Below the pieces are notes generated by a model, which saw only the letters and a program-made list of their open reading frames with translations, was not told where the DNA came from and searched no databases. From NCBI GenBank assembly GCA_012800515.1, contig JAAZJE010000046.1, forward strand, positions 1 to 26,820: a stretch of DNA of 26,820 nucleotides, read 5' to 3'. Shown piece after piece: positions 17,255-24,961 of the stretch. Position 1 is the stretch's first letter; each line of letters begins with the position of its first letter. Position numbers and translations under genes: made by a program. The DNA comes from Clostridiaceae bacterium. GTDB taxonomy: Bacteria; Bacillota; Clostridia; Saccharofermentanales; Fastidiosipilaceae.

Positions 17255-17989
17255 ATGGCAGGTCATTCAAAGTGGAATAATATTAAACGACGCAAGGAAA
17301 CAGCCGACGCTCAGCGGGGTAAAATCTTTACGAAGCTGGGGCGCGAGATCGCGGTGGCGGTGCGCGAGGGCGGAGCCGATCCCGAAAGCAACGCCCAGCT
17401 CAAGGATATTATTAACCGCGCCAAACGTAGCAATATGCCCAACGACAGCATTCAGCGTAGCATCGATCGTGCTTCCGGAGTCGGCTCGGAAAACAGCTTT
17501 GAGCATATTATTTACGAAGGTTACGGTCCGTCCGGAGTGGCTTTTATCGTTAAATGCCTGACTGACAATCGAAATCGCACCGCCGGAGAGGTGCGCCACT
17601 ATTTTGACCGCTACGGTGGTAATTTGGGCACGAGCGGCTGTGTGAGTTTTATGTTTACCGAGAAGGGGCAGCTCCTTATCGATCGCGAAGCCGCGGATGA
17701 GGATGAACTGCTCGAGGCCGCGCTCGAGGCCGGAGCCGAGGACGTCGAAATTGACGAACAGGGCTATACCGTGATTACCGACCCAACGGAGTATTTCCAA
17801 GTGGAGAGGGAACTTGCGAAGCAGGGTTATGAGTTTTTGGAATCCGGAGTGGTGCCGATTCCCGGCACTACGGTAACGATCGAAGATCAGGAGACCGCCG
17901 ACGCTCTGGTTAAGCTTATCGAGGCGCTGGAGGACAGCGATGACGTTCAGGAGGTATTCCACAACTGGGATATGCCCGACGAAGAATAG
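17255..17989 (+). CDS. yebC: YebC/PmpR family protein
   Basis: 244 residues, full length. It begins with the invariant MAGHSKWNNIKRRK and contains NMPNDSIQRSI and NRNRTAGEVRHYF, all typical of YebC. Members act as DNA-binding regulators or, for one branch, as ribosome-associated factors that help translation of proline-rich stretches; the branch cannot be told here. AAAGGAG precedes the ATG. It is spaced 9 bp from the next gene, so very likely one operon. Confidence 0.97.
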   Translation: MAGHSKWNNIKRRKETADAQRGKIFTKLGREIAVAVREGGADPESNAQLKDIINRAKRSNMPNDSIQRSIDRASGVGSENSFEHIIYEGYGPSGVAFIVKCLTDNRNRTAGEVRHYFDRYGGNLGTSGCVSFMFTEKGQLLIDREAADEDELLEAALEAGAEDVEIDEQGYTVITDPTEYFQVERELAKQGYEFLESGVVPIPGTTVTIEDQETADALVKLIEALEDSDDVQEVFHNWDMPDEE

Positions 17990-17998
17990 GTGTGAGGA

Positions 17999-19378
17999 AT
18001 GACTGCGCAGACGGAACCCGACCAGGTTGAAAAGCAGGAAAAGCCGCGTCGAGGCGGTGGTCTGTTTAGCCGTTGGCGGAGAAGGCGCGCCGAACGCGCT
18101 ACGGCGACCGAGGGGCAGCGCTCCGGTCGACTCTTGTCGGGGATGAGTGATCTGCCCGAACCCATGCAAGGTCGCGATCTCATGCGGGAGATGTTCGCCG
18201 ATTTGAGCTCGCCGCCGCCGAAGCCGTCGCCGTATGCCGCCGCCCATTTGCGTTTTCCGCCTGCCGTCCCGCCGGTACCCACGCCTACGGCGCCGGATAC
18301 CGCCGTTCCGCCTAACGTGCCGGAATTCCCGGACTGGGACGAAGAAGACGCGCTGATCCGCTTCCTCGAGCCCTACGATTTCGACGAGAAAAAACAGGAA
18401 CAACACATCAAACAGTTGCGTCAGCAGCTGGCGACTCTCAACCCGATAGACCGCATCGCCCTGCTCGGCAACCAGAGTTCGGAAGCGGCGCAACGTGAAC
18501 TCCATCGCGCCATCGAAGAAATCGAGCTGGCGGACATCGCCGTGGTCGCCTTTGTCGGCCAATCCGGTACCGGCAAGAGCACCAAGGCCATCGAAACCGC
18601 CAAGCGCTATAATATCCAGTACATCATCGACGACGGTCTGCTGATTCACGGCAGTCAGATCATTGCCGGCACCTCGGCCAAGCGCGCCAATACCGGCATC
18701 GAATCGGTGCGTCGGGCTACTTTCCACGACGCGAATCGTGCCGCGGCTATGCGCCGCGCCCTGGTGACCCATCGTCCGACGACGCTGATGATTTTGGGGA
18801 CCTCCGAACAAATGCTCGAGCGGATTTGCAGGAACTTGCGGCTTAATAAGCCCGGCATGATGATTCGCATCGAAGACGTAACGACCGAGGAGGAGCGCCA
18901 GGCCGCCCGCCGAGTGCGCCGCTCCACGGGGCAGCATACGATTCCGGTGCCGAGTATCGAAATCAAGCACGAATTTTCCGGAACTTTCTTCGAGCCGCTC
19001 GGTCTGCTACGGCGGTGGAGAGAACGTAGCTCGGATGTGCCGCTACCGGAGAGCGGCGAGCGTACGGTCGTCCGCCCGACCTTCTCCAGCCTCGGCTCCT
19101 ACTCCATGTCGGACAACGCCTTCCGCTCTATGATCGACTGCATCGTGCGCGAAGTTCCCGGCGTGCAGGGTCTGGCAAATCTAGACACCGAGAAAAGCGT
19201 GTACGGCGTTATGATCAACGCCGGCCTGACGCTGTATTACGGCTATGAGACCCAGACAGTACTGGCGCAGACGCAGCAGAGGATCGCCGAGCGGGTCGTC
19301 GAATATACGGCGCTGAACGTAATTTCGGTCAACGTGACCGCCCGCCGCTTGGCGGAGCAGACGAAAAAACTGGAATAG
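17999..19378 (+). CDS. P-loop ATPase fused to an Asp23/Gls24-like domain
   Basis: 459 residues. Residues 1-160 are a variable, charged and Pro-rich region starting with a basic patch (FSRWRRRRAER). Residues 180-345 are a P-loop domain: Walker A GQSGTGKS (187-194), the segment IQYIIDDGLLIHG, and the conserved stretches GTSAKRANTGIESVRRA and QHTIPVPSIEIK. The hydrophobic strand TTLMILG could take the Walker B position but lacks an acidic residue at its end. After VVRPTFSSLGSYSMSDNAF comes an Asp23/Gls24-like domain (about 365-455), with VREVPGVQGLANL and a VISVNVTARRL ending. I recall this composite protein in other Bacillota, where it is usually named only for Asp23. It is probably nucleotide-controlled and envelope-linked. 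It sits between yebC (9 bp) and DUF6062 (7 bp). Confidence 0.85.
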   Translation: MTAQTEPDQVEKQEKPRRGGGLFSRWRRRRAERATATEGQRSGRLLSGMSDLPEPMQGRDLMREMFADLSSPPPKPSPYAAAHLRFPPAVPPVPTPTAPDTAVPPNVPEFPDWDEEDALIRFLEPYDFDEKKQEQHIKQLRQQLATLNPIDRIALLGNQSSEAAQRELHRAIEEIELADIAVVAFVGQSGTGKSTKAIETAKRYNIQYIIDDGLLIHGSQIIAGTSAKRANTGIESVRRATFHDANRAAAMRRALVTHRPTTLMILGTSEQMLERICRNLRLNKPGMMIRIEDVTTEEERQAARRVRRSTGQHTIPVPSIEIKHEFSGTFFEPLGLLRRWRERSSDVPLPESGERTVVRPTFSSLGSYSMSDNAFRSMIDCIVREVPGVQGLANLDTEKSVYGVMINAGLTLYYGYETQTVLAQTQQRIAERVVEYTALNVISVNVTARRLAEQTKKLE

Positions 19379-19385
19379 GTGAACC

Positions 19386-20153
19386 ATGAAAGTACCCGAA
19401 AAAATTTACACAATCCCGGTACACGACGCCCTCCTGCAAACCGAGGAGTGCCCTTTCTGTTATCTGTACCGGACGCGTGAGGAGGAGCTACTCAAGTACT
19501 ACCTCGGTCCTTCGCTCATGCAGCCGGACATCCGCATCGAGACCAACCGGGTCGGATTTTGCCCGGAACATTGGCACCGACTTTATGAGCGCAAGGAGAA
19601 CACATTGGGCCTGGCGCTGATTCTCCATACCCACACGCGCCACCGGGCCGAACTGCATTTGAAACTGTTGAGTAAAATCGCGAATTTGGAGCCGGGCAGC
19701 GACGCCGCACCGCGCCGTCTGCGCCGTCAATCGGGGCGCCGGGGTAGCGAAGTGGCGGCCGTGGCGGAGGAAATCACCGCCGACAACGTGAACTGCCTGA
19801 TCTGTCAGCGCATCGAGGAGACAATGCGCCGCTACGCGCAGGTCATGCTCTGGCAATACGTCAACGAAGCCCATTTTCCGCAGATGCTGGCCGAGAGCCA
19901 CGATATTTGTCTGCGTCATTTCCCCTGGTTCCTGACCGTGATCGACAGCGACCTCCGCAACACCGAGGCACGCACGGCCCTGATCTCGCATCTGGCACAG
20001 CGGCAAATGCGTATTTTGGCCAAGCTGGACGTCGACCTCGAGTGGTTCACAAAGAAATTCGACTATCGCAATCGCGATGAGCCCTGGTACGACAGCGAAG
20101 ACGCCGTCGAGCGCGCCGTCGACTATTATGGCGGAAAACGGTATCAAGAGTAG
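19386..20153 (+). CDS. DUF6062 family protein, Cys/His-rich
   Basis: 255 residues. It matches DUF6062 by the order IPVHDAL-ECPFC-LGPSLMQPDIR-TNRVGFCPEHWHRLY-LGLALIL. Four paired metal-type motifs occur: Cys22/Cys25 (CPFC), Cys59/His62 (CPEH), Cys137/Cys140 (CLIC) and Cys175/His178 (CLRH). This looks like two related halves, each with CxxC then CxxH, suggesting two zinc or iron-sulfur sites. Function is unknown. It starts 7 bp after the ATPase/Asp23 gene, close enough for coupled translation, which implies a shared task. The last codons are duplicated just downstream (20135-20177). Confidence 0.85.
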   Translation: MKVPEKIYTIPVHDALLQTEECPFCYLYRTREEELLKYYLGPSLMQPDIRIETNRVGFCPEHWHRLYERKENTLGLALILHTHTRHRAELHLKLLSKIANLEPGSDAAPRRLRRQSGRRGSEVAAVAEEITADNVNCLICQRIEETMRRYAQVMLWQYVNEAHFPQMLAESHDICLRHFPWFLTVIDSDLRNTEARTALISHLAQRQMRILAKLDVDLEWFTKKFDYRNRDEPWYDSEDAVERAVDYYGGKRYQE

Positions 20154-20177
20154 TTGGCAAAAACGGTATCAAGAGTA
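20135..20177. repeat. 25-bp-period duplication at the DUF6062 3' end
   Basis: AAAACGGTATCAAGAGTA is found at 20135-20152, inside the last codons and stop, and again at 20160-20177 in the spacer. Confidence 0.9.
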
Positions 20178-20207
20178 ACTGCGCCGCGGCGCGTTTACGG
20201 GGTAACA

Positions 20208-20307
20208 TTGACACAGTTGGTCCCAGGGCGCAGATAGTGAGGCCGAAGGACGAACGAAGTTGAGCCGAGGGGTGATATGATTGCTCCGCTAGGCGCCTAC
20301 AGTAGGC
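20208..20307 (+). promoter_or_regulatory. Possible trxA promoter and nearby palindrome
   Basis: TTGACA (20208-20213) is followed 17 bases later by CAGATA (20231-20236), a poor -10. Further down, GCCTAC-A-GTAGGC (20295-20307) is a perfect 13-bp palindrome 36 bases before the trxA start. The 190-bp spacer makes separate trxA transcription plausible. Confidence 0.3.
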
Positions 20308-20343
20308 CATAGGCCAAATACGATGAATGTGAGGTGACTGACC

Positions 20344-20658
20344 ATGTTATATGTAAACGAAAAAAACTTTGAGCAGGAAGTATTGAAGAGTGACAAGCCG
20401 GTCGTCGTCGATTTCTACGCCGACTGGTGCGGACCCTGCCGCATGCTGGCACCGGTTCTTGAGCAGCTCGATGCCGCCGTCGCCGGCAAGGCCGTAGTGG
20501 CAAAATTGAACGTTGACGAAAACCAGCATCTGGCTGCGAAATATAATGTCATGAGTATTCCGACCATCATCTTCTTCAAGGACGGCAAGGCAGTCGGCCA
20601 TCAGGTCGGTTTGCAGTCACTGCAGTCTCTGCAAAGAGCGGTTGAGTCTCTGCTGTAA
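20344..20658 (+). CDS. trxA: Thioredoxin
   Basis: 104 residues, the standard length. The active site is WCGPC at residues 28-32 inside VVVDFYADWCGPCRMLAPVL. The cis-proline loop is SIPTIIFFKDGK. It is a cytoplasmic disulfide reductase. The ATG has GAGGTG upstream. It is the last gene before the intrinsic terminator at 20766. Confidence 0.97.
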   Translation: MLYVNEKNFEQEVLKSDKPVVVDFYADWCGPCRMLAPVLEQLDAAVAGKAVVAKLNVDENQHLAAKYNVMSIPTIIFFKDGKAVGHQVGLQSLQSLQRAVESLL

Positions 20659-20669
20659 AATCTCCTGCG

Positions 20670-20714
20670 GTAGCGAGTCGCCGCGATTCCACGCGGATCA
20701 CGGGTGGTCGCTAC
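20670..20714. other. Nested inverted repeat downstream of trxA
   Basis: GTAGCGA (20670-20676) pairs with TCGCTAC (20708-20714), and inside it CCGCG (20681-20685) pairs with CGCGG (20692-20696). No T-run follows, so this is not a simple terminator; it may protect the trxA mRNA end. Confidence 0.55.
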
Positions 20715-20765
20715 GGGTTGCAACTAATTCCTGCGAGTCGTCGCGAGTGAGTTAAAACAAAATAG

Positions 20766-20794
20766 ACGGAGTCCGGCGCGGGCTCCGTTTTTTT
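20766..20794 (+). terminator. Intrinsic terminator of the alaS-trxA run
   Basis: A 10-bp stem with a 3-base loop (20766-20788, arms ACGGAGTCCG and CGGGCTCCGT, one G-U pair) is directly followed by a run of seven T. Confidence 0.92.
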
Positions 20795-20962
20795 ATGTGT
20801 GTCGAGCTCCGTTTGTCTTATGCGCCGGGCCTTGCTTGTCCTTTCTTCAGCCTGCAATGCCTTAAGTGAGTTCCGTTCATATCTTCTTCTCCCGCAATTC
20901 GTGCAGCCTTCCCGACGAATCCTTCTTCTAGTCCGCTCCGCCCCACCCGTTCCCTCTTTTTC

Positions 20963-21475
20963 AATTCTTACAGCCTGGGCCCCGGAGCTACGTGTGTAAA
21001 ACCTGAAATCGGGGACGCTGAAGGTGGTCCCGGGGTGGTAGGAGCGATTCCGGAGCGTTCCGGTTTGTTTCGCCAGGCCGCCCCGCTCGCGGCCCCGAAT
21101 TCAACTTTTACAGCGCGAATCCCGGAGCCGACTGTGTAAAACCTGAAATCGAGGTCGGCGGAGGTTGTTCTGAGGTGGTAAAGGGTGCTTTTGAAGCTTT
21201 CCAACAGACTTCCTTCGCCTAGCCACCTCGCCCGTGTCCTCGAATTCAACTATTACAGCGTGAATACCGTCTTCGACTGTGTAAAACCTGAAATCGGGGT
21301 CGGTGATGGCGGCGCCGGATGGCTAGGATGTGGTTCCGTAGTAGCAAAGGGTGCTTTTGAAGCTTTCCAACAGACTTCCTTCGCCTAGTCACCTCGTCCG
21401 CGGCCCCGAATTCAACTTTTACAGCGCGAATCCCGGAACCGACTGTGTAAAACCTGAAATCGGGGTCGGTGATGA
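20963..21475. repeat. Four diverged copies of an intergenic element with a fixed inverted repeat
   Basis: Cores begin at 20963, 21098, 21243 and 21409 (spacings 135, 145 and 166 bp). Each has an AATTC start, then TTACA, then TGTAA exactly 27 bases after it, then AACCTGAAATCG. In copies 2 and 4 the arms extend to TTTTACA/TGTAAAA. A second shared block (AAAGGGTGCTTTTGAAGC and following, 21180-21231 and 21346-21397) repeats between copies 2 and 3. This fills the centre of a ~1-kb gap (20659-21668) in which I see no supported gene; reverse frames here share the peptide DFRFYTVGSGIRAVKVEFG only because the DNA repeats. Confidence 0.85.
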
Positions 21476-21590
21476 CGGCAATTGAGTAGCAAAAGGTGGT
21501 TTCCGTAGTGGTAAAGGGTGACTTCGGAGCGGCAAAGGCGATTTTCGAGCTTCCCGACATCGGCTCCGGCTGATGCCGTTCCTTTTGAGC

Positions 21591-21619
21591 TTGACACGAT
21601 GTCTTACAGGGCTTATAAA
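21591..21619 (+). promoter_or_regulatory. Strong promoter ahead of the accessory run
   Basis: A perfect TTGACA (21591-21596) and TATAAA (21614-21619) are separated by 17 bases, 50 bases upstream of the start at 21669. GCTTATAAAA occurs twice across and after the -10. Confidence 0.75.
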
Positions 21620-21668
21620 AATGCTTATAAAACACGAGGCAATAAAACAAGAACAAAGGAACAATAAA

Positions 21669-22244
21669 ATGGAAATATATGAGGAATGGATCAGAGAGCG
21701 TCTGCCGGAAAAATACGCCGATAAGCCGATAAGATGTTTTTACGGCTATTATCGGGATGGATTGAAAGTAAAGTTGGAAGGGGAGCGTGGCGATCCGGAC
21801 ACTCTGGCATATGAGGCAAACGATGAGGAAGACCTTCGCCTGTGGCAGTTTGAACAGGCCTGTTGCTTTTTAAGTTATGAAGAAGAGCTTCGCCGCCGCA
21901 AGGAAAACTCTAAAAAATGGCGTTTTCTAAGAGATACCGTCAAAAAGGGGGACTGGCTCTATGTGGAGCGGAGAGTTTATCGCTATAACGCGATAGAAGA
22001 CACGAGACTTGCGTGGTTTGAAGAATATCTCCGACTTATAAAACCTGTCCTACCGCCGAAACGCTGGGAAAGACATGTGCAGAAGTGTGTCACCAATATG
22101 AACAGATGGTATAAGGTTCCTCACTGGGACTTTGATAGAAACTCGCTTTGTTTTGTAGAAATCAGCGATTCAAAATCATATGCCGGCGACTCCGACGACA
22201 CGGAAGAGCCGAGACCGGGATCAGTCATAAGAATCATAGATTAA
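21669..22244 (+). CDS. Hypothetical protein, small soluble, unrecognised
   Basis: 191 residues from the ATG at 21669, which has AAAGGA eight bases upstream; the frame extends upstream to 21573 but through the promoter. The protein is hydrophilic, rich in Trp, Tyr, Arg and Glu, with no signal peptide or membrane helix. Notable stretches are RYNAIEDTRLAWFEEYLRLI and VPHWDFDRNSLCFVEISDSK. I do not recognise the family. The size and charge resemble single-gene immunity-type proteins, but no toxin gene is adjacent, so this is only a guess. It is the first gene after a strong promoter and is lower in GC than the alaS-trxA run. Confidence 0.75.
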   Translation: MEIYEEWIRERLPEKYADKPIRCFYGYYRDGLKVKLEGERGDPDTLAYEANDEEDLRLWQFEQACCFLSYEEELRRRKENSKKWRFLRDTVKKGDWLYVERRVYRYNAIEDTRLAWFEEYLRLIKPVLPPKRWERHVQKCVTNMNRWYKVPHWDFDRNSLCFVEISDSKSYAGDSDDTEEPRPGSVIRIID

Positions 22245-22287
22245 TATAGGTGAGTTATGTGAACTGAAAGACAAGGAAGAGGAGTAA

Positions 22288-22329
22288 ATGACGCGTAACA
22301 GAATCACAGGAGACAGTTATGGCTGTTGA
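22288..22329 (+). other. Possible 13-residue leader ORF overlapping the ybaK start
   Basis: ATG at 22288 is preceded by GGAAGAGGAG, a stronger ribosome site than that of the next gene. It encodes MTRNRITGDSYGC and stops at 22329, ten bases past the downstream ATG (22319). The arrangement could couple translation of the two frames, or be the end of a decayed gene. Confidence 0.35.
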
Positions 22330-22786
22330 AGCAGTAAAAGAATATTTTGCGAAATACGGAATGGCAGATCGGGTCAAAGAGTTCGATGTGTCCAGTGCCA
22401 CCGTGGAATTAGCGGCTCAAGCATTGGGATGCGAGCCTAGCCGCATCGCCAAAACACTTGCCTTCATGGTGGATGGGCATGCCGTTCTGATTGTTGCCGC
22501 CGGAGATGCAAAAATCGATAATCCCAAATATAAAGCACAATTCGGGGCGAAAGCGAAGATGCTCACACCTGATGAAGCCGAAACCTTAGTCGGTCATGCG
22601 GTGGGTGGTGTCTGCCCGTTTGCCGTGAAAGAGGGGGTTTCAGTCTATCTTGACGATTCGCTGAAAAGGTTCACGTCCGTATTTCCCGCCTGCGGGAGCA
22701 GTAACAGTGCGATTGAATTGTCCATAGCCGAATTAGAGGAACATTCGGGTTTTATTTGCTGGGTCGATGTTTGTAAGAACTGGTAG
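22319..22786 (+). CDS. YbaK/EbsC-type aminoacyl-tRNA deacylase
   Basis: 155 residues, the standard length. Lys45 in SRIAKTLAF is the conserved active-site lysine of the YbaK/ProX superfamily, and GGVCPFAVK (about 96-104) is the conserved glycine-rich loop. Members hydrolyse misacylated tRNAs such as Cys-tRNA-Pro in the cytoplasm; the exact substrate is not evident. AGGAGA precedes the ATG. It stands between an unrecognised small protein gene and a GNAT gene, without a tRNA synthetase nearby. Confidence 0.93.
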   Translation: MAVEAVKEYFAKYGMADRVKEFDVSSATVELAAQALGCEPSRIAKTLAFMVDGHAVLIVAAGDAKIDNPKYKAQFGAKAKMLTPDEAETLVGHAVGGVCPFAVKEGVSVYLDDSLKRFTSVFPACGSSNSAIELSIAELEEHSGFICWVDVCKNW

Positions 22787-22818
22787 AAAAGCTTGACTTT
22801 AGAGGAGGCGGGGGATAA

Positions 22819-23313
22819 GTGTCATTACGAACGGCTTTGGAAAATGTCGAGCCGGCATTATGGACAGATGGCCGTGTAAGTATCAGCCCGCTGAAGACGG
22901 AAGCCGATTTGATTTACGCGGCTTATGAATGCCGGCTTTCCGAAGAGCAAAAAGAACTTGCCAATCCTGCGTGGTTTTCAATTGGCAGGGCGTATTTGTT
23001 CAGAGAAGATAATTATCCGTGCATTATCTGTAACGAACGGATGAGGCCGATCAGCTTCATTAATCTTTGTAAATGGTTGGGCGAAGGTGATGCGTACACA
23101 TGGAGTTTTTTCATTGACAGAAACTATCAGGGAAAAGGGTACGGAAGAAGCGCTGCCCAGGCGGCTATTCGCATCCTTAAAGCAGCAAATCCTACCAAGC
23201 CCATAAAGCTGGCGGCGGAAAAAAGCAACGAGAGAACTCAGCTCCTGTATATCTCGCTTGGCTTTACGCTTTTGCCGGGACTCGATGGCGACGACATCGT
23301 GTTTGGGTTATAA
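22819..23313 (+). CDS. GNAT family N-acetyltransferase
   Basis: 164 residues. The acetyl-CoA binding motif is QGKGYGR (104-110) followed by SAAQAAIRIL, and the C-terminal SNERTQLLYISLGF block is typical of GNAT enzymes. The substrate (small molecule or protein) is unknown. The start is GTG at 22819 with GAGGAGG upstream; no ATG is better placed. It lies 32 bp after the YbaK-type gene. Confidence 0.92.
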   Translation: MSLRTALENVEPALWTDGRVSISPLKTEADLIYAAYECRLSEEQKELANPAWFSIGRAYLFREDNYPCIICNERMRPISFINLCKWLGEGDAYTWSFFIDRNYQGKGYGRSAAQAAIRILKAANPTKPIKLAAEKSNERTQLLYISLGFTLLPGLDGDDIVFGL

Positions 23314-23352
23314 ATTCCGGTTTTTTGAATTGAATTGTGCGAAATTGAAAAG

Positions 23353-23877
23353 ATGAAAGCGTTGAAAATGACCAAACATCAAACTATTACCCATCCGCTC
23401 CGACCGCTTTTTCGAGCTGACTCAAGGATTTTGATCTTGGGCTCCTTTCCTTCTGTCAAAACCAGAGAATACGGCTTCTTTTACGGACATCCTCAGAATC
23501 GCTTTTGGCCTTTGCTGGAGCGGATTTTTGATGAGGAGCTGAGTACGGATATTGCGGAGAGAAGAGACTTTCTTTTGCGGCACCATATTGCCGTCTACGA
23601 TGTCATTTACCAATGCGATATCATCGGGTCCAGTGATGCCAGCATTCAAAACGTGATCCCCTCGGATTTGGGTCCTATTTTTAGAAAGGCAGATATACAG
23701 CGCGTTTTCTGTAACGGCGGGACGGCTTACCGCTACTATCGCAAATATCAGGAGCCAAAAACGGGGGTGAAGGCTATTCAACTGCCCTCTACCAGCCCGG
23801 CCAATGCAAGATCTTCTATGGATGATTTGTATAATCAATGGAAGATAATAAAAGAGTTGAGTGAAAAACCTGAGTGA
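23353..23877 (+). CDS. DNA-deoxyinosine (hypoxanthine) glycosylase, UDG superfamily
   Basis: 174 residues as called. The motif ILILGSFPSVKTREYGFFYG followed by HPQNRFW is the signature of the small DNA-deoxyinosine glycosylase family of the uracil-DNA glycosylase superfamily; PSTSPANA near the C-terminus is its second conserved loop. It removes deaminated bases (hypoxanthine, possibly uracil) from DNA. The start is uncertain: TTG 23335, ATG 23353 and ATG 23368 are all in frame and none has a good ribosome site. I chose 23353 because the family usually has 10-20 residues before the first motif. It is 19 bp upstream of the DUF1016 start. Confidence 0.88.
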   Translation: MKALKMTKHQTITHPLRPLFRADSRILILGSFPSVKTREYGFFYGHPQNRFWPLLERIFDEELSTDIAERRDFLLRHHIAVYDVIYQCDIIGSSDASIQNVIPSDLGPIFRKADIQRVFCNGGTAYRYYRKYQEPKTGVKAIQLPSTSPANARSSMDDLYNQWKIIKELSEKPE

Positions 23878-23895
23878 AAAACAAGGAGATTAGCC

Positions 23896-24906
23896 ATGAA
23901 TGATTTAATACATTACGATGAACAGTTTGAAAAGATAATAGATATTATCGAGTCTGCCAGAGAACGTGCCTATCGCAGAGTCAACGAAGAATTAATTCTA
24001 ATGTATCGCGATATAGGCGAATACATTAGCATACAGTCTGAAAAGGCTGAATATGGCGATGCGTTTGTACAGAGGCTTGCCGACTTCTTTGCGGCAAATT
24101 ACCCTGATTTGAAAGGTTTTACTCGCCGCGGACTTTACAGAATGAAGCAATTCTACGAGCTTTATAGGAACAACGAAAAAGTGTCACCACTGGTGACACA
24201 ATTGAGCTGGACGAACCATCTTAAAATCATGTCAGCTTGTAAGACGATGGAAGAACGCATATTCTATATGAATATGTGTATTAAGGAGCGCCTTTCAAAA
24301 AGAGAATTGGCGAGGCAGATTGACAGCGGATTCTATGAAAGGTATATGATATCGCGCAAACCGCTGACACCTGCTATCGAAGAATCAAGAAGAGCAACGG
24401 GAAATGTTTTTCTTGATAATTATGTACTGGACTTTCTCGATGTGCCTGATTCTGCTTCAGAACGTGATTTGCGGAAGTCAATTATACGGAATTTGAAAGA
24501 TTTTATTCTTGAAATCGGTAAGGATTTTACTTTTATCGGAGAAGAATATCGTGTACAGGTCGGGATGCACGACTATTATATTGATTTGCTGTTCTATCAC
24601 AGAGGGCTTTCATGCCTTGCGGCCTTTGAACTGAAAATCGGAGAATTCAAGCCGGAGTACGTTGGCAAGATAAATCTCTACTTAGAAGCTCTTGACCGTG
24701 AAATGAAAAAGGAAAACGAAAATCCGAGCGTAGGCATTATCCTATGCGCAAGCAAGGATGATGAAGTTGTGGAATTTTCTCTCAGCCGTAGTCTATCCCC
24801 GACAATGGTTTCAGAATACAATCTGAAGTTGATTGATAAGAAACTTCTACAGAAAAAGTTAAAGGAATACATCGAATTAGCAGAAACGATTTCGGATTAT
24901 GAATAG
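23896..24906 (+). CDS. DUF1016 (YhcG-like) PDDEXK nuclease domain protein
   Basis: 336 residues, family length. The N-terminal DUF1016_N region (about 10-160) includes IGEYIS and GFTRRGLYRMKQFY. The C-terminal YhcG PDDEXK fold has the catalytic set Asp230 (YYIDLLFYH) and Glu245-x-Lys247 (AAFELKIGEFKPEYVGK), all intact. It is predicted to cut or process DNA. Relatives are common next to restriction-modification and in defence regions, but no other restriction gene is visible here. AAGGAG lies upstream of the ATG. It follows the DNA glycosylase closely, suggesting two DNA-acting genes in one transcript. Confidence 0.93.
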   Translation: MNDLIHYDEQFEKIIDIIESARERAYRRVNEELILMYRDIGEYISIQSEKAEYGDAFVQRLADFFAANYPDLKGFTRRGLYRMKQFYELYRNNEKVSPLVTQLSWTNHLKIMSACKTMEERIFYMNMCIKERLSKRELARQIDSGFYERYMISRKPLTPAIEESRRATGNVFLDNYVLDFLDVPDSASERDLRKSIIRNLKDFILEIGKDFTFIGEEYRVQVGMHDYYIDLLFYHRGLSCLAAFELKIGEFKPEYVGKINLYLEALDREMKKENENPSVGIILCASKDDEVVEFSLSRSLSPTMVSEYNLKLIDKKLLQKKLKEYIELAETISDYE

Positions 24907-24961
24907 TTTAGGCTCTAATATAGGATATATCCGCAAAGTGTAGGGTTAAATGACATAACCG

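Noticed and set aside
17267..18970. 567-codon reverse frame opposite yebC and the ATPase gene
   Set aside because: Antisense to two genes with clear family motifs and ribosome sites.
20963..21475. CRISPR array
   Set aside because: Repeats are long, diverged and unevenly spaced, spacer-like parts are themselves repeated, and no cas gene is visible.
20963..21475. Integron attC sites feeding a cassette run
   Set aside because: No integrase gene, copies are clustered together rather than between the downstream genes, and the GTTRRRY-type core sites are not evident.
21246..21656. 136-codon reverse frame with repeated DFRFYTVGSGIRAVKVEFG
   Set aside because: The repeated peptide follows directly from repeated DNA; the same peptide appears in several frames and no ribosome site supports a start.
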